From CBDAQR01 sp965199055 (GTDB lineage: Bacteria > Pseudomonadota > Gammaproteobacteria > Pseudomonadales > Halieaceae), in NCBI GenBank assembly GCA_965199055.1, contig CBDAQR010000003.1, positions 2,170,001 to 2,234,000 of the forward strand: a DNA stretch of 64,000 bases. The letters run 5' to 3'. Both the position numbers and the translations under genes were made by a program. How positions within the stretch are numbered: the first letter of the stretch is position 1; every line of letters begins with the position of its first letter. The notes under the pieces are model-generated. The model was not told the DNA's origin and made no database searches. It saw only the letters and a program-made list of their open reading frames with translations. Below are positions 1 to 8,344 of the stretch, piece after piece.

Positions 1-1116
1 TATCAGGCACTGGATGCGGAAGCGATGGAGGCGATTTTTGAGCAACGCTCCGGCATCGACCTCACTCAGGCTGCGCCCGAGCCAGGCATATCTGCGCTGC
101 AGGCGCTGGCCAGTCACCAGGCCGAGCTGACGCTAGTTGAAAACAGTACCCCGTTTGTAGCCGGCGTGCGGGCGATACTGCCCGCCTACAAGAGCGTTCT
201 GCACCTACTGGCCAGGGAGGATTTCAGTCTCGAGGCTGACCGTCAGTCCCTCAGGGGCGCATCCATCTATATCACCAACGATTCCCTCGCGGGCCGGACC
301 TTCATCGATATTGTCGCGCGCCGGCAGGGTCTAGAGCCCGGCGACTATCAGATGGTGGACTCAATGCAGGGAGGAGAAACCGACCTGATGGTCTACTTCG
401 GACCCGTTACCCCGGACAAACAGGCCTGGTATCGGGAGGGCTATCGATTCGTGTCGCTGGAGTCGAGCCTCAACGAAAATGCGGATGATCACTTGGAGAG
501 CATTCGCCACCTGGTGCCACAGATGCGACCCGCGGTTATTCCCTCTCGCACCTACGACCTGCCCGGTAATGAGGGCCCGCTGCTGACGCTGGAAGTCGAT
601 ATGCTGCTGGTGACACGCAAAGATGTTCCCGAGCGAACGATCTACGAATTTACCCGCACCATGATTCAACAGAAACCCCGTTTTGTCGCGCTGTCACCGG
701 TGCTTTTTTCAGGCATTAACGAAAGCTTTGACCCACTTGATCTCAGTTTTCCACTACATGTGGGTGCGCGGCGCTTTCTGAATCGGGATGAGCCGAGCGT
801 GCTGGAGCGTTATGCCGAAACCATCAACTTGCTGGTCTACCTGACCTTCCTGGTGCTGACCGGATTGGTCGGCCTGGCCCGATGGCGCTCTGTACGTAAA
901 AAGGATCGCGCAGATACTTTCTATGCGCGGGTTTTTGAGATTCGTGACCGCGCCCGTAACGAAGCGGCATCGCAGCTGCGTGCGGAACTGGACGCGCTCG
1001 AGAAAGAAGCTTTTGAGCTACTGATCGCCGAGAAACTTGCAGCGGACGAAAGTTTTCGCATTTTTACCGAGTTGTTGGCGAGAACGCGGCTGGAGCTTGA
1101 GAACAAGCAACTCTAG
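1..1116 (+). CDS. TAXI-family TRAP transporter solute-binding protein (5' end outside window)
   Basis: The frame is open from base 1, so the gene starts before the window; the ATG at 25 is probably internal. The visible part matches the C-terminal portion of TAXI-type TRAP solute receptors: a periplasmic alpha/beta region, then one membrane segment at about residues 266-286 (counted from the ATG at 25) and a charged, helical cytoplasmic tail of about 75 residues rich in Arg, Glu and Ala. Such receptors capture organic acids for a TRAP permease, and the C-terminal anchor fits the membrane-tethered subgroup. It ends tail-to-tail with the next gene (4-base overlap). The ligand cannot be read from the sequence; no permease gene is visible. 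Confidence 0.75.
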   Translation, partial: YQALDAEAMEAIFEQRSGIDLTQAAPEPGISALQALASHQAELTLVENSTPFVAGVRAILPAYKSVLHLLAREDFSLEADRQSLRGASIYITNDSLAGRTFIDIVARRQGLEPGDYQMVDSMQGGETDLMVYFGPVTPDKQAWYREGYRFVSLESSLNENADDHLESIRHLVPQMRPAVIPSRTYDLPGNEGPLLTLEVDMLLVTRKDVPERTIYEFTRTMIQQKPRFVALSPVLFSGINESFDPLDLSFPLHVGARRFLNRDEPSVLERYAETINLLVYLTFLVLTGLVGLARWRSVRKKDRADTFYARVFEIRDRARNEAASQLRAELDALEKEAFELLIAEKLAADESFRIFTELLARTRLELENKQL

Positions 1117-2027
1117 CGTTCTCTGGCATGCAGCCAGTGCAGCGTATTCAGTAAAAACTCGTCATTATTGGCACCGCGAGGGTGATTGAACCCGAATTTT
1201 CCGCGCCTCGAGTTCTGCGCGGTGAACCCTCCGGCCTCGGCAAACACGGCCAGGCGTCCTGCCCCCCACTCCAGCGTTGCTCCCTGTAACCATCGCTCGA
1301 CAGTGATGCGAGGGGTTCCATTACCGATCTTACGGTCGGGCCCCGGTAGGAATAGATAATGGCTGCGGTCGAGTTCCAACAGCGGCCTGGCCGCAGGGGG
1401 CGCCAGAAAGGCCTGCCCCATAAATAGCGTAACGCTATCAATCGTCGCGCCTCGGGCGGATACTATGGGGTGTGGATGCAGCGTACCGGCGGCATGCGTG
1501 AAAGTGATCCAACCCTGATTGGCCTCGAGAGACGGGTTCAGCACATAGCCGTTGTAGAACAAGAAACCAAACTCCCTGGCCAGCGCCGCAGCAGCTGCAG
1601 GAAATGGCTGGTGATCAGCAATGAATAACAGCGCACCGCCGCCTCTGACCCAACGGGACAAGGCCTCAATTTCACTGTCACTGAACGCAGATTTCGGTGC
1701 TGCAGCCCAGTTGGCGGCAGCGCTGGCATGCAAGGCATTGGCGATTACCAAGATATCGATTTCACGCAGAGACTCGGCTGAAAACGGTTGGCTATTAGAG
1801 CTCACGCGATAGCCATCAGCTTCCACCAATGCGGCAAACGGGGCGAACCGACCTTCGAGTGTATGGAAGTTGTGGTGCGCTGCATCAATCGCCACTCGCG
1901 GGCCGGTGCCCTTGGCAAAGCTGGGATTGGCAACCTCCGGCACCAGCCCTGTATCCGCTCGTTGCTCTGCATGCGCAGGCAACAGCAAGAACAATAACAG
2001 GCAAGCAAGAATCGTTTTAGCAGGCAT
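1113..2027 (-). CDS. Exported DUF4350-like protein
   Basis: A 304-residue protein with a clear Sec signal peptide (basic start, Leu-rich core, cleavage after about residue 20 at AHA). The mature part has a GATase-like/DUF4350 layout: a VAIDAAHHNFHT strand-loop near residue 45, an ILVIANALH strand and a GGGALLFIADHQPF segment near residue 130, typical of proteins related to the IFT52/GldG fold. The start ATG overlaps the glmS stop by one base (TAATG), so it is probably translated with glmU-glmS as the last gene of that run. Function is unknown; a periplasmic carbohydrate- or cofactor-binding role is only a guess. Confidence 0.6.
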   Translation of the reverse strand: MPAKTILACLLLFLLLPAHAEQRADTGLVPEVANPSFAKGTGPRVAIDAAHHNFHTLEGRFAPFAALVEADGYRVSSNSQPFSAESLREIDILVIANALHASAAANWAAAPKSAFSDSEIEALSRWVRGGGALLFIADHQPFPAAAAALAREFGFLFYNGYVLNPSLEANQGWITFTHAAGTLHPHPIVSARGATIDSVTLFMGQAFLAPPAARPLLELDRSHYLFLPGPDRKIGNGTPRITVERWLQGATLEWGAGRLAVFAEAGGFTAQNSRRGKFGFNHPRGANNDEFLLNTLHWLHARER

Positions 2028-3853
2028 TACTCTACGGTAACAGATTTCGCCAAATTGCGCGGCTGGTCCACGTCTGTGCCTTTGAACACCGCCACATGAT
2101 AGGCGAGCAATTGCAGCGCCACGGTATATACAAATGGCATGGTGAGTTCGGGTGCGCTAGGCAGGGACACCACATGCACTTCCCCCTCGCTGGCAAATCC
2201 AGCTCGCTCGTCGGCAAATACAAAGAGCTCTCCGCCGCGGGCCCGGACTTCCTCGAGATTGGACTTAAGCTTCTCCAACAGTTCATCGCCAGGCGCGACC
2301 GCCACCACAGGCATGTCACGATCAACCAGCGCTAAAGGGCCGTGCTTTAGTTCGCCAGAGGCATAGGCCTCGGCGTGAATATAGGATATTTCCTTCAGCT
2401 TGAGCGCACCTTCCATAGCGACTGGATAGTGGATGCCGCGTCCGAGAAACAGCGCATTGAATTTGCCGACGAATTCCTCTGACAGCTTGCGTATCGCCGC
2501 GTCACGCTGCAAGGTTTCGTTCACCAAATCGGGCAGGGTTTCTAGTGCGGTTAAAAATTCTGCCTGAACCGCTGCTTTCATGCCCCGGCGGCGGCCCAGC
2601 GACAGTGTCAGTAGCAGCAAGGCCAGCAACTGCGTTGTGAAGGCTTTGGTCGAGGCGACGCCGATTTCAGGCCCCGCCTGAGTTTGAAACACCAGCTCCG
2701 ATTCTCTCGCCAGAGCGCTGTTGGCCACGTTGACAATAGCGAGGCTGGCAATGAACTCGCCTTCTCGCGCATTGCGCAAGGCAGCCAGGCTATCCGCCGT
2801 CTCACCTGACTGAGAAACCGTCACCAATAAGGTGTCCCTGTGATGCACGCGCTTGCGGTAACGAAACTCACTGGCGATTTCTACCTGGCAGGGAATACCG
2901 GCCCACTCTTCGAGCCAGTAGCGGCCCAAAAGGCCGGCGTGATAGCTGGTGCCACAGGCCACAACTTGTACGCTCTGCACCCGATCAAAAATGTCGGCCG
3001 CGGATAAACCAAAGGCCTCATCGATCGCTGCCTGACCCGCTGCTTCATAGGTTTTGGCCAGAGCCTGGGGTTGCTCCATAATTTCTTTGTACATGTAGTG
3101 CGAGTGCTCGCCCCGGTGGCCCTCCTCCACGGCATCAGAGAGGCTCACCTGCTCGCGCGAAACCCGCACACCGTCTGCATCGCGGACGTCGATACTCGCG
3201 GACGTTAGAACTGCAAGATCGCCTTCCTCCAGGTATATAAATCGATCTGTCACCTGACGCAGAGCGAGCTGGTCTGAGGCTAGGAAGTTTTCCCCGATAC
3301 CCACACCCACCACCAAGGGGCTGCCGCGCCGGGCTGCTACCAGCTGATCCGGGCAACTACGGTCGATCGCTGCCAGCGCGAACGCACCCTCCAACTCATC
3401 GAGCGTATTGCGCATGGCTGTGACAAGATCAGCGCCGCCATCCATTTTCTGTTGCAACAGCAGAACGACGAGCTCGGAATCGGTGGCAGACACCGGCCGA
3501 TAGCCTGCTGTTGATAACTGCTCTCGCAGCGCTTCATGGTTTTCGATAATGCCATTGTGCACCAACGCCACCCGGTCTCCGGCAACATGGGGGTGGGCAT
3601 TGATTTTGTTCGGCTCACCGTGGGTAGCCCAACGCGTGTGCGCTATCCCGCTACAGCCGTGAATCGGCTGCTGACGCTGATGCCGCTCCAGCGCGGCGAC
3701 CTTGCCAGTGTGTTTATGCAGCAACAGGTTGTGTTCGTTATCCACCAGGGCGATCCCGGCAGAATCGTAGCCTCGATACTCCAGTCGACGCAGGCCCTCC
3801 AGCAAAATCTCAGACACTTCCCGGCGCGCGGTCGCGCCCACGATACCGCACAT
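2027..3853 (-). CDS. glmS: Glutamine--fructose-6-phosphate aminotransferase (isomerizing)
   Basis: Makes glucosamine-6-phosphate from fructose-6-phosphate and glutamine, the entry to UDP-GlcNAc, peptidoglycan and LPS synthesis, in the cytoplasm. The start is placed at 3853 and not at the upstream in-frame start (3886), because the N-terminus must read Met-Cys-Gly-Ile-Val-Gly so that Cys2 becomes the catalytic nucleophile of the class II glutaminase. This gives 608 residues, the usual length. The two SIS isomerase domains follow (CGTSYHAG and SQSGETADS near the middle), and the end reads LAKSVTVE as in GlmS proteins. It starts 2 bases after the glmU stop, so the two genes are surely cotranscribed. 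Confidence 0.97.
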   Translation of the reverse strand: MCGIVGATARREVSEILLEGLRRLEYRGYDSAGIALVDNEHNLLLHKHTGKVAALERHQRQQPIHGCSGIAHTRWATHGEPNKINAHPHVAGDRVALVHNGIIENHEALREQLSTAGYRPVSATDSELVVLLLQQKMDGGADLVTAMRNTLDELEGAFALAAIDRSCPDQLVAARRGSPLVVGVGIGENFLASDQLALRQVTDRFIYLEEGDLAVLTSASIDVRDADGVRVSREQVSLSDAVEEGHRGEHSHYMYKEIMEQPQALAKTYEAAGQAAIDEAFGLSAADIFDRVQSVQVVACGTSYHAGLLGRYWLEEWAGIPCQVEIASEFRYRKRVHHRDTLLVTVSQSGETADSLAALRNAREGEFIASLAIVNVANSALARESELVFQTQAGPEIGVASTKAFTTQLLALLLLTLSLGRRRGMKAAVQAEFLTALETLPDLVNETLQRDAAIRKLSEEFVGKFNALFLGRGIHYPVAMEGALKLKEISYIHAEAYASGELKHGPLALVDRDMPVVAVAPGDELLEKLKSNLEEVRARGGELFVFADERAGFASEGEVHVVSLPSAPELTMPFVYTVALQLLAYHVAVFKGTDVDQPRNLAKSVTVE

Positions 3854-3855
3854 AC

Positions 3856-5220
3856 TCAGGCGCCCTTCTTTACAGGTCGTTTCCAACCCGCAAGGTTGCG
3901 TTGCTTGGCGCGAGAAATGGCCAGCTCACCTGGCTCGACCGGCTTGGTGATGATCGACCCGGCGCCCACAAAACCCTCCTCTTCCACTGCGATCGGCGCA
4001 ACCAGCGTGGAATTGGAACCGATGAACACTCCATCTCCCAGGCGAGTGGGATGTTTATTGGCACCATCGTAGTTGCAGGTAATCGTGCCGGCACCAATGT
4101 TCACCGCACTGCCCATATCACAATCACCGATATAGCTGAGGTGATTGACCTTACTACCTCGCCCAATTCGCGATTTTTTCGTTTCCACAAAATTGCCAAT
4201 TCGCGCGCCTGCTTCCAACACCGTTTCGGGACGCAATCGCGCAAACGGACCAATGCTACATTCGTTGCCCACCGCGACACCTTCCAGGTGCGAGAAGGGT
4301 TTGATGTCCACACCCTCGCCAATCTGACAATCGATCAAAACGCAGTTGGCACCCACGCGGCTACCCGCGCCAATGTCGACATCGCCCTCGATCAGCACAT
4401 TGACGTCGATCACCACATCCTCGCCACATTGCAGGCTACCGCGCACATCCAGGCGACGCGGATCAGCAACGGCGACACCGGCCTCCAGCGCTGCACAGGC
4501 CTGGCGGTATTGATACTCGCGTTCCACTGCACTTAATTGGAGGCGATCATTTACCCCTAGAATCTCTATCTCCGCTGCAGCCTGCACGGTGTTGACTGCA
4601 AGGCCCTCTGCCACCGCGATAGATAGAACGTCTGGCAAATAGTATTCGCCCTGCGCATTGTCATTACCGACGGTGGGTAACCAGCGACGCAACAGACTTG
4701 CCGGTGCAGCAAGAATACCGGTATTGATTTCGTCAACCAGGCGCTCTCTTTCGCTGGCATCCTTGTCTTCCACCACGCGCTGGAAGACACCATCGCGGTC
4801 GCGCAGAACTCTACCGTAGCCAGTGGGGTCCTCGACCCGCGCCGTCAATAACGCCGGTCCTCGCTCGGCCTCCTGCAGTAAATGACGCAGACTGGCTAGA
4901 CTGACCAGCGGGACGTCACCGTACAGGACCAGCACTGTTGCAGCATCCGCTACCGCGGGCAGGGCCTGTAACACCGCGTGTCCTGTGCCCAGTTGCTCAG
5001 CCTGCAAAATCCAGTTCAAAGCCTGATCACCTATCGTCGCCTGAACCTGGTCAGCGCCAGCGCCGACTACCACATGGCAAGCCGCAGGCTCTAACGCAAA
5101 GGCCGTCTGCAAGACATGTTGCAGTAAGGGCTTGCCCGCCAGCGGATGCAGAACCTTGGGCAAGGTCGATTTCATGCGTTTACCTTCACCGGCGGCGAGC
5201 ACAATAATTTCTATCTTCAT
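3856..5220 (-). CDS. glmU: Bifunctional N-acetylglucosamine-1-phosphate uridylyltransferase / glucosamine-1-phosphate acetyltransferase
   Basis: Acetylates glucosamine-1-phosphate and then couples it to UTP, giving UDP-GlcNAc. At 454 residues it has normal length. The N-terminal pyrophosphorylase signature LAAGEGKRMKS is at residues 8-18, followed by the GTGHAVLQA and YGDVPL motifs; the C-terminal half is a left-handed beta-helix of hexapeptide repeats with the acetyltransferase features IGNFVETKKS and INIGAGTITCNYDG. It is the first gene of a glmU-glmS-DUF4350 run. A TATAAT -10 box (minus strand, 5247-5252) lies about 27 bases upstream of the start and is overlapped by one of the inverted repeats described for this promoter region. 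Confidence 0.97.
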   Translation of the reverse strand: MKIEIIVLAAGEGKRMKSTLPKVLHPLAGKPLLQHVLQTAFALEPAACHVVVGAGADQVQATIGDQALNWILQAEQLGTGHAVLQALPAVADAATVLVLYGDVPLVSLASLRHLLQEAERGPALLTARVEDPTGYGRVLRDRDGVFQRVVEDKDASERERLVDEINTGILAAPASLLRRWLPTVGNDNAQGEYYLPDVLSIAVAEGLAVNTVQAAAEIEILGVNDRLQLSAVEREYQYRQACAALEAGVAVADPRRLDVRGSLQCGEDVVIDVNVLIEGDVDIGAGSRVGANCVLIDCQIGEGVDIKPFSHLEGVAVGNECSIGPFARLRPETVLEAGARIGNFVETKKSRIGRGSKVNHLSYIGDCDMGSAVNIGAGTITCNYDGANKHPTRLGDGVFIGSNSTLVAPIAVEEEGFVGAGSIITKPVEPGELAISRAKQRNLAGWKRPVKKGA

Positions 5221-5228
5221 TTTTGTCC

Positions 5229-5247
5229 TGTCATTTTATTTTTGACA
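5229..5247. promoter_or_regulatory. Candidate operator 1 (TGTCA-N9-TGACA), overlapping the glmU promoter
   Basis: Perfect 5-base inverted repeat, TGTCA at 5229-5233 and TGACA at 5243-5247, separated by 9 A/T-only bases. It abuts the probable glmU -10 box (TATAAT on the minus strand, 5247-5252) and would cover the transcription start. A second, overlapping dyad (GACATTATAGTGTC, 5244-5257) is centred on the -10 box. A protein bound here should block glmU transcription. The same motif and spacing occur again at 5302-5320. Confidence 0.5.
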
Positions 5248-5301
5248 TTATAGTGTCGTGAAATCATTATCTTTACTGGCCATTCTCAATACAATATCGA
5301 T

Positions 5302-5320
5302 TGTCACAAACTTTATGACA
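5302..5320. promoter_or_regulatory. Candidate operator 2 (TGTCA-N9-TGACA), overlapping the start of the TrmB-like regulator
   Basis: TGTCA at 5302-5306 and TGACA at 5316-5320, with the same 9-base spacing as operator 1; the match extends to TTGTCA/TGACAA. It lies 4 bases before the ATG at 5325. A -10-like TACAAT (5290-5295) puts the transcription start of the regulator inside or next to the site, which suggests autoregulation. Two identical spaced dyads in one short divergent intergenic region are unlikely by chance, but the link to the regulator is inference. Confidence 0.5.
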
Positions 5321-5324
5321 ACAA

Positions 5325-6065
5325 ATGCAGCTTGATGCACTCACATCCCTGGACCTCTCTGAGCGCCAGGTCCTGATTTACCAAACCTTGTTACGGCTGG
5401 GGCCGGCCTCCATTCGCGATATTGCTGCCGAGGCAGGGGTTAATCGGGGAACGACTTACGAAACCCTCAAGGCATTGGCCACGCGAGGCATCGTCAGTTA
5501 TTTCCCCAAGGGGCGGCGACGGGTCTTCCAAGCCGAAGATCCCGAGCGGCTGCTGCAGTTGGGCGAGCGCAAACAACAGGCCCTGGGCCAGGTTATGGAG
5601 CAACTGCGACGGGATATCATTCCTGCCCTCAAGAGCGAACAGCCGGAATTCAGCCCTGGAAACGTGCGTTATTACGAAGGTGACGATGGTGTTGAGCTAG
5701 TTTTGCGCGATCTGCTCGATAGTGCGGAGAAATTAGATACACCCGCGTACTCCGTTATTTCTACGAAAACCCTTCGCGAGCACCTGTATCGCCCCTTTCC
5801 AAACTTTACCCGCCAGCGGGTGTCGCGCGGAATCGGCGTGCGGGTAATCGCAGTCGGTGACGGCGGCGATGAGGCGGAGCTGGCGGAAAGAAAATGGCTG
5901 CCTGCGGTTGCGGGCTCAGATGCCTCCTATATCGCAATCTATCCGCCCAAGGTCGCCATTATCAGCCTGGCGCAGCAGAATTATCCGGTTGTTATTGTTA
6001 TCGATTCTCCGGCGATAGCCAGCACCCAACAACTGATGTTCGACACCTTATGGACGCTGCTTTAA
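5325..6065 (+). CDS. TrmB-like transcriptional regulator divergent from glmU
   Basis: A 246-residue protein with an N-terminal winged helix-turn-helix of the TrmB/MarR type at about residues 5-75 (SIRDIAAEAGVNRGTTYETL, then a wing reading FPKGRRRVFQAEDPERLL), a short helical linker, and a C-terminal effector-like domain of about 150 residues. TrmB-family proteins commonly sense sugars or sugar phosphates. Position opposite glmU-glmS, and two TGTCA-N9-TGACA dyads in the shared intergenic region, suggest it controls amino-sugar synthesis and itself. The start is near the predicted transcription start and lacks a good Shine-Dalgarno, so translation may be near-leaderless. Effector unknown. Confidence 0.7.
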   Translation: MQLDALTSLDLSERQVLIYQTLLRLGPASIRDIAAEAGVNRGTTYETLKALATRGIVSYFPKGRRRVFQAEDPERLLQLGERKQQALGQVMEQLRRDIIPALKSEQPEFSPGNVRYYEGDDGVELVLRDLLDSAEKLDTPAYSVISTKTLREHLYRPFPNFTRQRVSRGIGVRVIAVGDGGDEAELAERKWLPAVAGSDASYIAIYPPKVAIISLAQQNYPVVIVIDSPAIASTQQLMFDTLWTLL

Positions 6066-6067
6066 TC

Positions 6068-6829
6068 TTAACGGCCCCCGGAGACATCAATAAAACTTCC
6101 GGTCGTATAAGACGCTTCAGCGGATAACAACCAGAGTATGGCTGCAGCGACCTCTTCCGGAAAACCGCCGCGACCCAGCGGTAGCGACGGTCCGATGCGA
6201 TCAACGCGCCCCGGTTCGCCGCCGCTGGCGTGAATATCCGTGCGGATAACCCCGGGCCTCACGGCGTTGACCCGTATGCCCTCACCACCCACTTCCCGTG
6301 CAAGACCCACGGTAAGACTGTCGATCGCTCCTTTGGATGCAGCATAGTCGATGTACTCCCCTGGTGAGCCCGGACGTGATGCCATCGACGACACATTCAC
6401 AATCGCACCGCCGACGCCGCCACACGCCGTTGACATGTGGCGCACTGCCTCGCGCGCACAGAGAAACGTACCGATTACATTGACCTGCAGGGTTCGTTGC
6501 ACTCGCTCAACGGACATATCCGCAAGCGGCATTTGTGGTTCCAGAATTCCGGCATTGTTGACCAGTGCAGCCAGTGAGCCAAATTCATTCGTCAACGTGG
6601 CAAACATCTGCTGGACGCTTTCTTCCCTGGTCACATCCGCCTGAATCGTGCGCACGAGAGTGTCGAACTCAGCCCGGATCTCGCTTGCCAACTGCTCCGC
6701 GGCGGCAGCGGAGTCGCGGTAGTTGATGGCGACTGCATAGCCACGGGCGGCTGCGCACTTGGCGGTAGCGGCACCAATACCACGGCTCGCGCCCGTGATC
6801 AGGATTAAGGGTTGTTCGAGGCCGCTCAC
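6068..6829 (-). CDS. SDR-family oxidoreductase
   Basis: A classical short-chain dehydrogenase/reductase of 253 residues. It has the nucleotide-binding TGASRGIG motif close to the N-terminus, NNAG, the catalytic serine in the NVSS segment and YAASK (YxxxK) active site. The start is taken as the GTG at 6829, which overlaps the stop of the upstream NhaC remnant (GTGA); a longer reading would only add antiporter-overlapping sequence. The substrate cannot be told. Its position behind nhaC implies it lost its original promoter when the IS removed the front of that gene, unless the IS now supplies one. Confidence 0.85.
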   Translation of the reverse strand: MSGLEQPLILITGASRGIGAATAKCAAARGYAVAINYRDSAAAAEQLASEIRAEFDTLVRTIQADVTREESVQQMFATLTNEFGSLAALVNNAGILEPQMPLADMSVERVQRTLQVNVIGTFLCAREAVRHMSTACGGVGGAIVNVSSMASRPGSPGEYIDYAASKGAIDSLTVGLAREVGGEGIRVNAVRPGVIRTDIHASGGEPGRVDRIGPSLPLGRGGFPEEVAAAILWLLSAEASYTTGSFIDVSGGR

Positions 6830-7160
6830 GTTTCTTTGGGCGCGGGCCGGCGGCCCAGCAGCTGCAGCGCGCCGTACAGAAGACCAGCGGAGATTACCAA
6901 GCCGGCCCACCAGGGCAAGCCATAAGCCACGGGCAACAAGCATACGAGCAGCGTTACCGAGCCCACCAATAGAGCATAGGGCATCTGTGTTCTCACGTGC
7001 TCAATGTGGTCACAGTCCGATGCCAGTGAAGACAACACCGTCGTATCCGAAATCGGCGAGCAGTGATCGCCCCATACGGATCCACACAACACGCTGGCCA
7101 CGGTAGAGAAGAGCAGGAGAGGTGGACCCAATTCTTTGAACAGCAATACCCGATTCTATA
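6826..7160 (-). pseudogene. nhaC: NhaC-family Na+/H+ antiporter, C-terminal remnant cut by an IS
   Basis: About 108 codons remain. They contain the signature GSVWGDHCSPISDTTVLSS and CDHIEHVRTQMPYAL of NhaC-type antiporters, followed by one or two membrane segments and a short basic tail. Complete NhaC proteins run to roughly 450-500 residues, so about three quarters of the gene is missing. Going upstream, the frame meets a stop at 7156-7158 formed by the end of the IS3-family element. No start codon with a ribosome site is available. The missing part is not on the other side of the IS, where a DUF4214 gene lies, so this is not a simple insertion. Non-functional as an antiporter. Confidence 0.8.
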
Positions 7161-7180
7161 AGTGGATGCCTGCCCTGGAT

Positions 7181-8008
7181 TTAAGCTGCCATGGGTATTG
7201 GCAGCGCTTCGAAGTAAAACTGATCTGGTGTCTGCCGGTCAAGACTGCTGTGGGGTCGGCGGCCGTTGTAGAACCGGAAGTAACGATCCAGGCCAGCCTT
7301 GGCGGCCGAGACAGTGTCGTAGGCATGCAGGTAAACCTCCTCATACTTCACTGATCGCCAGAGTCGCTCGACGAACACGTTGTCCCGCCAGGCGCCCTTG
7401 CCGTCCATGCTGATTTGGATGCCGTCGTCCTTCAGCAGACTAGTGAAGGCCAGACTGGTGAACTGGCTGCCCTGGTCGGTGTTGAAGATATCCGGCTTGC
7501 CGAATTTCTCCATGGCCTCTTCAACGGCTTCCAGGCAGAAGTGCGTATCCATGGTTGTAGAGATTTTCCACGACAGCACGCGCCGAGAGTACCAGTCCAC
7601 AACAGCGGCAAGGTAGACAAAACCCCTGGCCATCGGGATATAGGTCAAATCCATCGCCCAGACCTGATTGGGTCGGTCGATAGTTAGGCCCCGTAGTAAG
7701 TACGGATAGACCTTGTGCTGCGGATGCCGCCGAGTGGTCTTGGGCTTGCGGTACAGTGCTTCAATGCCCATGAGACGCATCAGTCGACGAACTTTGGTAC
7801 GGCCCACCCTGTGGCCCTCCTGCCGCAGCAGATCCTGCAGCATCCGGGAGCCCGCGAATGGCAGCTCCAAGTGAAGCCGATCTATGCGATTCATGAGTAT
7901 CTGATCACGCGGGCTAATAGGCTTGGGCTGGTAATACACCGTGCCTCGGCTGATATCCAAAAGTTTGGCCTGTCGACTGATTGGCAGTTTGTGGTCGCGG
8001 TCGATCAT
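7181..8008 (-). CDS. IS3-family transposase OrfB (DDE integrase domain)
   Basis: A 275-residue transposase catalytic subunit. An N-terminal HTH_21-like segment (SRGTVYYQPKPIS...) is followed by the rve integrase core with the catalytic acidic residues in WAMDLTYIP, FNTDQGSQFTS and the DNVFVERLWRSVKYEEV segment (D-D-35-E arrangement), and the usual C-terminal YNGRRPHSSL. It overlaps orfA by 4 bases (ATGA), so it may be made by coupled re-initiation or as an OrfAB fusion by frameshifting in the A-rich stretch at the orfA end. The frame looks intact, so the element may still be active. Confidence 0.9.
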   Translation of the reverse strand: MIDRDHKLPISRQAKLLDISRGTVYYQPKPISPRDQILMNRIDRLHLELPFAGSRMLQDLLRQEGHRVGRTKVRRLMRLMGIEALYRKPKTTRRHPQHKVYPYLLRGLTIDRPNQVWAMDLTYIPMARGFVYLAAVVDWYSRRVLSWKISTTMDTHFCLEAVEEAMEKFGKPDIFNTDQGSQFTSLAFTSLLKDDGIQISMDGKGAWRDNVFVERLWRSVKYEEVYLHAYDTVSAAKAGLDRYFRFYNGRRPHSSLDRQTPDQFYFEALPIPMAA

Positions 8009-8307
8009 TTTCTTTCGCTCAGCAATCCCGCCTTGTTGAGCGCGCCTTCTAAAAAATCGTTTTCCAAGGTCAGCTCACCGATTTTGGCATGAAGCGTCTT
8101 CACATCGACCGGCGGTTCCTTGCTCTCACCGCCGTCAAACACGTCAGCGGACCGCTCCAGAAGCTGTGTCTTCCACTGCGTGATCTGATTCGGGTGAACG
8201 TCGAACCGCTCGGCGAGTTCTGCCATGGCCTGTTCACCCTTGAGGGCCTCCAGCGCCACCTTGGCCTTGAATTGAGGTTTGTGATTGCGGCGAGGTCTTC
8301 TAGCCAT
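8005..8307 (-). CDS. IS3-family transposase OrfA (HTH_Tnp_1)
   Basis: A 100-residue DNA-binding subunit. The start is placed at the Met of MARRPRRNHKPQFKAKVALE; the longer frame up to 8361 runs into the inverted repeat of the element. A helix-turn-helix (AELAERFDVHPNQITQWK) is followed by a leucine-zipper-like region (LHAKIGELTLENDFLEGAL) used for multimerisation in this family. OrfA recognises the terminal inverted repeats with OrfB. Confidence 0.9.
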   Translation of the reverse strand: MARRPRRNHKPQFKAKVALEALKGEQAMAELAERFDVHPNQITQWKTQLLERSADVFDGGESKEPPVDVKTLHAKIGELTLENDFLEGALNKAGLLSERK

Positions 8308-8344
8308 TCTGATCTCCTGATATCGGGCAATACGATGCCCTAAG

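Noticed and set aside
3853..3886. Longer N-terminus for glmS
   Set aside because: GlmS needs Cys as residue 2; the extra 11 residues would hide the catalytic cysteine, and the region belongs to the end of glmU.
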